Shown here one piece after another: positions 25,781 to 33,051 of a stretch of DNA of 33,051 bases (its first letter is position 1; each line of letters begins with the position of its first letter). The DNA is from CAZBQG01 sp964493945. Its GTDB lineage: Bacteria > Pseudomonadota > Alphaproteobacteria > Rhodospirillales > UBA2165. The DNA lies in the NCBI GenBank assembly GCA_964493945.1, contig CAZBQG010000013.1:1-33051 (forward strand), given 5' to 3'. The position numbers and the translations under genes were made by a program. The notes below the pieces were generated by a model. It did not search any database, was not told the DNA's origin, and saw only the letters and a program-made list of their open reading frames with translations.

Positions 25781-25802
25781 GGGTCCTTTACAGGGACCCT
25801 TT
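25781..25802 (+). terminator. Hairpin after the amidohydrolase gene
   Basis: GGGTCC (25781-25786) pairs with GGACCC (25794-25799) around a seven-base loop, followed by TTT. It lies 26 bases after the stop and before the zapE ribosome site, so it is probably a weak intrinsic terminator. Confidence 0.5.
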
Positions 25803-25823
25803 CGCAACCTAATTAGGATGTAA

Positions 25824-26927
25824 ATGACCGAAGGACCCCTATTCGCTTACCGCCGCCATGTGGCGGACGGGCTTTTGCGGCGTGATCAGGGCCAGGAACT
25901 TCTGGCTGAAAAGCTGCAAAGCCTGCACCGGGCGCTGGACGGATTTCAGCCGGCCGCCGGCCATGCCGGTTGGAAGGCCCGCTTCGGCCTCACCCGGCGC
26001 CGGGCCGAGCCGCCCCAGGGGCTATATATCTATGGCGGCGTGGGCACGGGCAAATCCATACTCATGGATCTGTTTTTCGAAAGTGCGCCGCCCACCGCCA
26101 AACGGCGCGTCCATTTCCATGAATTCATGCAAGAAACCCATGACCGCCTGCATGAGATGAAAGAAGACGGGGACCCCATTCCCGCCCTGGCCCGGCGCAT
26201 CGCCGGCGAGGCCACATTGCTTTGTTTCGATGAACTGCAAGTGGAAGCCATCGTCGATGCCATGATCCTGGGGCGCCTTTTCGAAGCCCTGCTGGCCTTG
26301 GATATCGTCATCGTTTGCACCTCCAACCGGCCACCCCAGGATCTCTACAAAGATGGACTGCGTCGCGAAAGCTTTCTTCCCTTTATCGATTTGATTTGCG
26401 CCAAACTGGATATCCTGGAGCTGGGCGGCGATGTGGATTACCGGCTGGAGCGGCTGCGTGGCATGCGAGTCTATCACGAGCCATTGGACGGCGCGGCGGA
26501 GGAGGCGCTCACCTCCTGTTTTACGGAACTTTCAGGTGGTTTGCGGGCGGCGCCAGAGACAATTCAAGTAAAAGGCCGCCAGATCAAAATCGCCGCCGCC
26601 GCCGCCGGCGTGGCCCGCAGCGATTTTCATGCCCTTTGCGCCCAGTCCTTGGGGGCCGGGGATTATCTGGCCATCGCGGCCCGCTATCACACACTCATTC
26701 TGTCGGGCATTCCGCGCCTGGCGCCGGAAAAGCGCAACGAGGCGCGCCGTTTCGTCCATCTCATCGATGCCCTTTACGAACGCCGGGTCAAGCTCGTCTG
26801 TTCGGCGGAAGGCCCGCCCGAGGAACTTTATGCCAAGGGTAAGGGTGCCTTTGAATTCGAACGCCTGATTTCGCGCCTGATGGAAATGCAGTCAAGGGAT
26901 TATCTCGCCAGCGCTCATTTACGTTAG
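25824..26927 (+). CDS. zapE: Cell division ATPase ZapE (AFG1 family)
   Basis: ZapE/AFG1 is an AAA-like ATPase associated with the Z-ring in bacteria and with mitochondrial protein quality control in eukaryotes. The 367-residue product has Walker A GGVGTGKS (residues 71-78), Walker B LLCFDELQV (about 132-140), the HFHEFMQETHDRLH segment and the sensor-like VCTSNRPPQDLYKDGLRR. The ATG at 25824 has AGGA upstream. In many alphaproteobacteria this gene sits just before mdh and sucCD, as here. The TAG stop begins a 14-base palindrome. Confidence 0.95.
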   Translation: MTEGPLFAYRRHVADGLLRRDQGQELLAEKLQSLHRALDGFQPAAGHAGWKARFGLTRRRAEPPQGLYIYGGVGTGKSILMDLFFESAPPTAKRRVHFHEFMQETHDRLHEMKEDGDPIPALARRIAGEATLLCFDELQVEAIVDAMILGRLFEALLALDIVIVCTSNRPPQDLYKDGLRRESFLPFIDLICAKLDILELGGDVDYRLERLRGMRVYHEPLDGAAEEALTSCFTELSGGLRAAPETIQVKGRQIKIAAAAAGVARSDFHALCAQSLGAGDYLAIAARYHTLILSGIPRLAPEKRNEARRFVHLIDALYERRVKLVCSAEGPPEELYAKGKGAFEFERLISRLMEMQSRDYLASAHLR

Positions 26928-26938
26928 AGCATGCTCTA
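26925..26938. repeat. Perfect 14-base palindrome at the zapE stop codon
   Basis: TAGAGCATGCTCTA is a perfect palindrome whose first three bases are the zapE stop codon. It shares the word TAGAGCAT with the element at 1223-1261 and has the form of the short palindromes scattered through alphaproteobacterial intergenic DNA. It might also act as a transcript-end hairpin. Confidence 0.5.
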
Positions 26939-27087
26939 GCCAGATTTCATTAACTTTCAGAGTGCCTTAAGCCCCCCTGGACTTGCTCTTTAAATAATTT
27001 CGCGCTACTAACCAACGTTGATTCAACCGATTGGCCGCAAGGTTGGCCGCCTCGGTTCATAACAGGCTCCAGGCGAGAGGGAATACC

Positions 27088-28061
27088 ATGGCACGCAAGA
27101 AGATCGCGCTGGTCGGCGCGGGCAATATCGGGGGCACGCTTGCCCATCTGGTCGGGTTGAAAGAATTGGGCGATGTGGTGCTCTTCGATATCGTCGATGG
27201 CATCCCCCAGGGCAAGGCTCTTGACCTGCTTCAGTCCTCGCCGGTCGAGGGATTTGACGCCAAAATGAAGGGTGCCAACAGCTACCGCGCGATCCGGGGC
27301 GCCGATGTGGTCATTGTCACGGCGGGTGTGCCGCGCAAGCCGGGCATGAGCCGCGACGATCTGATCGGCATCAATACCAATGTGATGAAATCGGTCGGCG
27401 CCGGCATCAAGGCAAATTGCCCCGGTGCCTTCGTCATCTGCATTACCAATCCGCTGGACGTCATGGTCGGTGTGCTGCGCGATGCCTGCGGACTGCCCCA
27501 CAAACGGGTGGTGGGCATGGCCGGCGTTCTGGATTCGGCCCGTTTCCGTACCTTCCTGGCCGATGAGTTCGACGTCTCGGTGGAAGACGTCACCGCCTTC
27601 GTTCTGGGCGGCCATGGCGATAGCATGGTGCCGTTGGTGCGCTATTCGACGGTGGCCGGCATTCCGCTGCCCGATCTGGTGGCCATGAAATGGGCCACGC
27701 AAAAAAGCCTGGATGCCATCGTCCAGCGCACGCGGGACGGCGGCGGTGAAATCGTCGGTCTTTTGAAAACCGGCTCGGCCTTTTATGCACCGGCATCGGC
27801 CGCCATCCAGATGGCCGAAGCCTATCTCAAGGACAAGCGTCGCGTGCTTCCTTGTGCCGCTTACTTGCGCGGCGAATATGGGGTCAAGGGGCTCTATGTG
27901 GGCGTACCTTGCGTGATTGGCGCCAAGGGCGTGGAGAAAGTGGTGGAAATCAAACTCGACCGCAGCGAAAAGGCAGCCTTCAACAAATCCGTACGCGCCG
28001 TGAAAAACATGGTGGCGGAGAGCAAACGGATTCTGGCCGACGCAGCCAAGGCAAAAAAGAA

Positions 28062-28065
<4 letters not shown>
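27088..28065 (+). CDS. mdh: Malate dehydrogenase (NAD-dependent, LDH-like)
   Basis: This enzyme oxidises malate to oxaloacetate in the TCA cycle. The 325-residue product has the nucleotide-binding GAGNIGG (residues 10-16), Asp34 in LFDIVDG favouring NAD, the mobile loop arginines in VPRKPGMSRDD (83, 89), Arg152, and the catalytic pair Asp149/His176 (GGHGDSMVPL). I start at ATG 27088 with GAGAGGGA upstream, since the frame open from 27031 lacks the family N-terminus. The C-terminus carries a lysine-rich AKAKKK tail. Its TGA overlaps sucC as ATGA. The 160-base gap upstream is AT-rich, but no hexamer pair in it is convincing. Confidence 0.97.
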
Positions 28066-29276
<1,211 letters not shown>

Positions 29277-29277
<1 letters not shown>

Positions 29278-30149
29278 TGTCTGTTCTGGTCAATTCCGAT
29301 ACCAAAGTGATCTGCCAGGGTTTCACCGGATCACAAGGCACTTTTCATTCCGAACAGGCCATTGCCTATGGTACCAAAATGGTCGGCGGCGTGACGCCCG
29401 GCAAGGGCGGCAGCCAGCATTTGGACCTGCCGGTCTTCGATACCGTAGCCGGCGCCGTCGAGGCGACCGGGGCCGATGCTTCCGTTATCTATGTGCCGCC
29501 GCCCTTTGCCGGCGAGGCAATCATGGAAGCAATTGATTCGGAAATTCCCCTGGTCATCTGCATCACCGAAGGCATTCCCGTTCTGGATATGGTGCGGGTC
29601 AAGCGCGCACTCATTGGATCCTCCACGCGCCTGATTGGCCCCAACTGCCCGGGCGTCATCACGCCCGATGAATGCAAAATCGGGATCATGCCGGGCCATA
29701 TTCATCAGCGTGGAAAAATAGGCATCGTTTCCAGGTCGGGCACGCTGACCTACGAAGCCGTGGCCCAGACGACGGCGGCTGGCCTGGGTCAATCCACCTG
29801 CATCGGCATCGGCGGCGATCCGGTCAATGGCACGAACTTCATCGACTGCCTGGAAATATTCCTGGCCGATGAGGAGACCGAAGGCATCGTCATGATCGGC
29901 GAAATCGGCGGCTCGGCCGAAGAGGATGCCGCCCAGTTCATTACATCCTCCAAGACCAAGAAACCGGTGGTCGGCTTCATCGCCGGCGTCACGGCACCGC
30001 CGGGCCGGCGCATGGGCCATGCGGGCGCCATCATCGCCGGCGGCAAGGGCGGCGCGGGTGACAAGATCGAAGCCATGAAGAGCGCCGGCATCAACGTCTC
30101 GGACTCACCGGCGGCGTTGGGCACCACCATGGCTCAAGCCATGGGCTGA
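29277..30149 (+). CDS. sucD: Succinyl-CoA ligase, ADP-forming, alpha subunit
   Basis: This is the alpha subunit, which binds CoA and carries the phosphohistidine intermediate. The 290-residue product has the CoA-binding GFTGSQGTFHSEQAI (residues 15-29), GGVTPGKGG, the GPNCPGVITP segment and the active-site histidine His248 in RRMGHAGAII. The length is standard. The ATG at 29277 overlaps the sucC TGA (TGATG), showing translational coupling that balances the two subunits. Confidence 0.98.
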
Positions 30150-30203
30150 AAGCGTAGCGGGGGTGGAAGGCATAGCGGTACAATCGCCAGCGGAGCGCGG
30201 CTT

Positions 30204-33051
30204 ATGGACAGCGAAACGATTTTTTCGGGTGGCAATGCGGCGTTTATCGCCGAACTCTATGACCGCTACCGGGCCGATCCGGCCTCGGTGGATGCCAGTT
30301 GGGTTTCTTTGTTCCAGGAATTGGGTGCGGAAGGCGGAGACCTGACCGATCCATTGGGCGGCGCAAGCTGGGCCCCCAGCAGAACCCGCGTCATCGGCCA
30401 GGGCGAGCCCGACAGCAAGAAAGCCAAGGCCGGTCCAACGGCCTCCGAAGATGATTTGCGGGAGGCCACCCGGGGCGCCATCAAGGCCCGCATCATGATC
30501 CGGTCTTTCCGCGTGCGTGGTCACCTGTTGGCCGAGTTTGATCCTCTGGGCCTTGTCGGCGAGGGCTATAACAAAGATCTGGACCCGGCCACCTACGGAT
30601 TCGGCGAAGATGACATGGATCGTTCCTTCTTCGTCGGCTATGTGGCGGGCCACGACACCCTGACCCTGAGCCAGCTTTTACAGATATTGAAGAGCTCTTA
30701 TTGCTCCTCCATCGGCATCGAATATATGCATATCCAGGAGCTGGATGAACGCATCTGGATGGAAGACCATATTGAGGGGGTTGATTATCACGCGGCCTTC
30801 ACGCCTGAGGAAAAGATTACCATCTACCGCCAATTGGTCGAGGCCGATGGTTTCGAGACATTCCTCAACATCAAACATAAAGGGACCAAGCGCTTCGGCC
30901 TGGATGGCGGCGAGAGCATGATCCCGGCGGTGGAGGCGATCCTTCATTCGGCCTCCCTGGCGGGGGTCGAGGAAATCGTCCTGGGCATGCCCCACCGGGG
31001 GCGTCTCAATGTGCTGGCCACCACCATGGACAAACCCTATGCGGCGATTTTTTCCGAATTCCAAGGCGCCAGTTCCAACCCCGAAGATGTGCAGGGTTCG
31101 GGCGACGTCAAATATCATCTGGGTGCATCGGCCGACCGGGAAATCGACGGCAACAATCTGCATCTGTCCCTGACCGCCAATCCGTCACATCTGGAGGCGG
31201 CGAACCCCGTGGTGCTGGGCAAGGTGCGGGCCAAGCAAACCCAGATCGGCGACGAAGAGCGCGAAAAGGTCATGGGGCTTTTGATGCATGGCGATGCGGC
31301 CTTCGCCGGCCAGGGGCTGGTACCCGAAAGCCTGGATCTTTCCCAGATCAAGGGCTACCGCACCGGCGGCACCTTGCATATCATCGTCAATAATCAGATC
31401 GGCTTCACCACCAACCCGGCCAGTTCCCGCTTTACGCCTTATCCGACGGATATCGCCAAGGGCCTGCAGATGCCCATCTTCCACGTCAATGGCGATGACC
31501 CGGAAGCCGTCGTTCATGTTTCCCGTCTGGCCATGGAATACCGCAAGACCTTTCACCGCGATGTGGTGATCGACATGTTCTGTTACCGCCGGCATGGCCA
31601 TAACGAGGGCGATGAGCCCATGTTCACCCAGCCGATCATGTACAAGGCCATCGCCGAACATCCGACAACACGCCAAATCTACGAAGACAAACTGATTGCC
31701 GAAGGCGTGCTGACCCAGACCGAGGCCGGCAAGATCAAGGATGAATTCCAGTCCCAGATGAGCCAGGACTTCGAGGCCGGGCCCAAATACAAACCCAAAC
31801 AGGCCGATTGGCTGGAAGGCGTCTGGGAGGGGCTGGGCGAATTAAAGGGCGAGGAAGAGCATCAGGATTATGATACCGCCGTCGAGATCGATACCCTGCT
31901 GGCGCTGGGCCAGGGATTGGCCAAGGCGCCCAAGGGCTTCAACATCAACGGCAAGATCCTGCGCCAATTGAAGGCCAGGGATGAAATGATGAAAAGCGGC
32001 ACCGAAATTGATTGGGGAACGGGAGAGGCGCTGGCCTATGCAAGTTTGCTGGCCGAAGGAACCCATGTGCGTCTTTCGGGCCAGGATTGCGGGCGCGGCA
32101 CCTTTTCTCACCGCCATGCCGTGCTGGTCGATCAGGATGATGAGCGGCGCTATTATCCGCTGAGCAATGTTAGCAAGGATCAGGCCCAGTTCGAGGTCAT
32201 GGACAGCCCGCTCTCCGAAGCCGGCGTGCTGGGATTTGAATATGGTTTTTCCCTGGCCGATCCCCTGGCCCTGGTCATTTGGGAAGCCCAGTTCGGCGAT
32301 TTCGCCAACACCGCCCAGGTGCTCATCGATCAGTTCATCGCATCCGGTGAAAGCAAATGGCTGCGCATGTCCGGCTTGGTCATGCTGTTGCCCCATGGCT
32401 TCGAGGGACAAGGCCCGGAACATTCATCTGCCCGCCTGGAACGGTATCTGCAACTTTGCGCCCAGAACAATATGCAGGTGGTCAGTTGCACCACGCCGGC
32501 CAATTTCTTTCATGTGATCCGCCGCCAGGTCAGGCGCAATTTCAGAAAACCCCTGATCGTCATGTCCCCCAAATCTCTGCTGCGCCATAAGCTTGTGGTT
32601 TCCAACCTGGAGGATATGGGGCCCAGATCACATTTCCAGCGCCTCTATCCGGAAACCGACAAGCTGGTCGCCAAGAACAAAGTGCGGCGCATCGTGCTCT
32701 GTTCGGGCAAGGTCTATTTCGACCTTCTGGAGGCAAGGCGCGAACAAAAGATCAAGGATGTGGCCATCGTCCGGGTCGAGCAGCTCTACCCCCTGCCGCG
32801 CCGGGGTATCGCCCGCAATATCGACCTTTATCCCAACGCCGATGTGGTTTGGTGCCAGGAAGAGCCCGCCAATATGGGTTCCTGGACCTATATCAACCGG
32901 CGCCTGGAATATATTCTGACCGATCAGGTCAAGACCAAGGATCCGACGCGGCGCCCGATCTATGTGGGGCGCCCGGAATCAGCCTCCCCGGCCACCGGTC
33001 AGGCCCGCACCCATGCCACCGAACAGGCGCTGTTGGTGGAACAGGCCCTAG
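30204..33051 (+). CDS. sucA: 2-oxoglutarate dehydrogenase E1 component, 3' end cut by window edge
   Basis: This is the thiamine-diphosphate E1 subunit of the 2-oxoglutarate dehydrogenase complex. ATG 30204 has GGAG eight bases upstream. The N-terminal peptide MDSETIFSGGNAAFIAELYD is the region that contacts E2. The family landmarks are VLGMPHRGRLNVLA, LTANPSHLEAANPVV, the ThDP motif around HGDAAFAGQG (about residues 363-372), NNQIGFTT, RRHGHNEGDEP and SGQDCGRGTFSHRHAV. About 949 codons are present, and the visible end (ATEQALLVEQAL) is near the normal C-terminus, so only a few residues appear to be missing. It follows sucD by 54 bases. The partner sucB would be expected just beyond the window. 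Confidence 0.98.
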   Translation, partial: MDSETIFSGGNAAFIAELYDRYRADPASVDASWVSLFQELGAEGGDLTDPLGGASWAPSRTRVIGQGEPDSKKAKAGPTASEDDLREATRGAIKARIMIRSFRVRGHLLAEFDPLGLVGEGYNKDLDPATYGFGEDDMDRSFFVGYVAGHDTLTLSQLLQILKSSYCSSIGIEYMHIQELDERIWMEDHIEGVDYHAAFTPEEKITIYRQLVEADGFETFLNIKHKGTKRFGLDGGESMIPAVEAILHSASLAGVEEIVLGMPHRGRLNVLATTMDKPYAAIFSEFQGASSNPEDVQGSGDVKYHLGASADREIDGNNLHLSLTANPSHLEAANPVVLGKVRAKQTQIGDEEREKVMGLLMHGDAAFAGQGLVPESLDLSQIKGYRTGGTLHIIVNNQIGFTTNPASSRFTPYPTDIAKGLQMPIFHVNGDDPEAVVHVSRLAMEYRKTFHRDVVIDMFCYRRHGHNEGDEPMFTQPIMYKAIAEHPTTRQIYEDKLIAEGVLTQTEAGKIKDEFQSQMSQDFEAGPKYKPKQADWLEGVWEGLGELKGEEEHQDYDTAVEIDTLLALGQGLAKAPKGFNINGKILRQLKARDEMMKSGTEIDWGTGEALAYASLLAEGTHVRLSGQDCGRGTFSHRHAVLVDQDDERRYYPLSNVSKDQAQFEVMDSPLSEAGVLGFEYGFSLADPLALVIWEAQFGDFANTAQVLIDQFIASGESKWLRMSGLVMLLPHGFEGQGPEHSSARLERYLQLCAQNNMQVVSCTTPANFFHVIRRQVRRNFRKPLIVMSPKSLLRHKLVVSNLEDMGPRSHFQRLYPETDKLVAKNKVRRIVLCSGKVYFDLLEARREQKIKDVAIVRVEQLYPLPRRGIARNIDLYPNADVVWCQEEPANMGSWTYINRRLEYILTDQVKTKDPTRRPIYVGRPESASPATGQARTHATEQALLVEQAL

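Noticed and set aside
26983..27011. TTGCTC and TACTAA as the mdh promoter
   Set aside because: Both hexamers match only three of six consensus positions.

Overview
The window looks like a high-GC alphaproteobacterial chromosome segment, most like Rhodospirillales. The evidence is a complete nine-gene ccmABCDEFGHI (System I cytochrome c maturation) operon, an mdh-sucC-sucD-sucA TCA operon in the usual alphaproteobacterial order, lepA, and a HisKA_2-type multi-PAS histidine kinase. Two runs of exactly ten N (17948-17957 and 29089-29098) show that this is a scaffold of joined contigs, probably a draft or metagenome assembly. Frame breaks must be read with that in mind. No RNA gene, insertion sequence, CRISPR array or phage gene was seen, and no stretch over 300 bases lacks a gene.

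Layout. 1-2671 (minus): two adjacent NnrU-family membrane proteins, then lepA, cut by the left edge. 2782-9634 (plus): ccmABCDEFGHI, mostly with overlapping stop and start codons. 9618-12171 (minus): an MFS exporter, then a secreted PQQ-type sugar dehydrogenase whose 3' end overlaps ccmI. 12322-13577 (plus): a broken AsmA-like reading frame running into an OmpA-domain protein, apparently a frameshifted fusion of two genes. 13663-14985 (plus): a methyltransferase with a long N-terminal region. 15130-18532 (plus): a winged-helix/multi-PAS/HisKA_2 histidine kinase interrupted by two in-frame TAG codons and an assembly gap. 18529-25754: a catabolic-looking accessory region with a family III CoA-transferase, nu-like GST, amidase-signature enzyme, isochorismatase-family hydrolase, arylsulfotransferase-like propeller, small methyltransferase and ACMSD-like amidohydrolase. 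25824-33051 (plus): zapE, mdh, sucC, sucD and sucA (cut by the right edge).

How the genes work together. CcmABCDE deliver heme through the CcmE chaperone, and CcmFGHI keep apocytochrome cysteines reduced and ligate the heme. Mdh, SucCD and SucA supply consecutive TCA steps. The middle accessory region suggests uptake and breakdown of amide- or carboxylate-bearing small molecules, but no pathway can be named from sequence alone.

Most notable observations: the AsmA/OmpA composite, the interrupted DNA-binding-domain histidine kinase, the hydrolase-like segment fused to a methyltransferase, and two convergent gene pairs that share the same CTAA tail-to-tail overlap. I did not find convincing evidence for a wholly new biological system.
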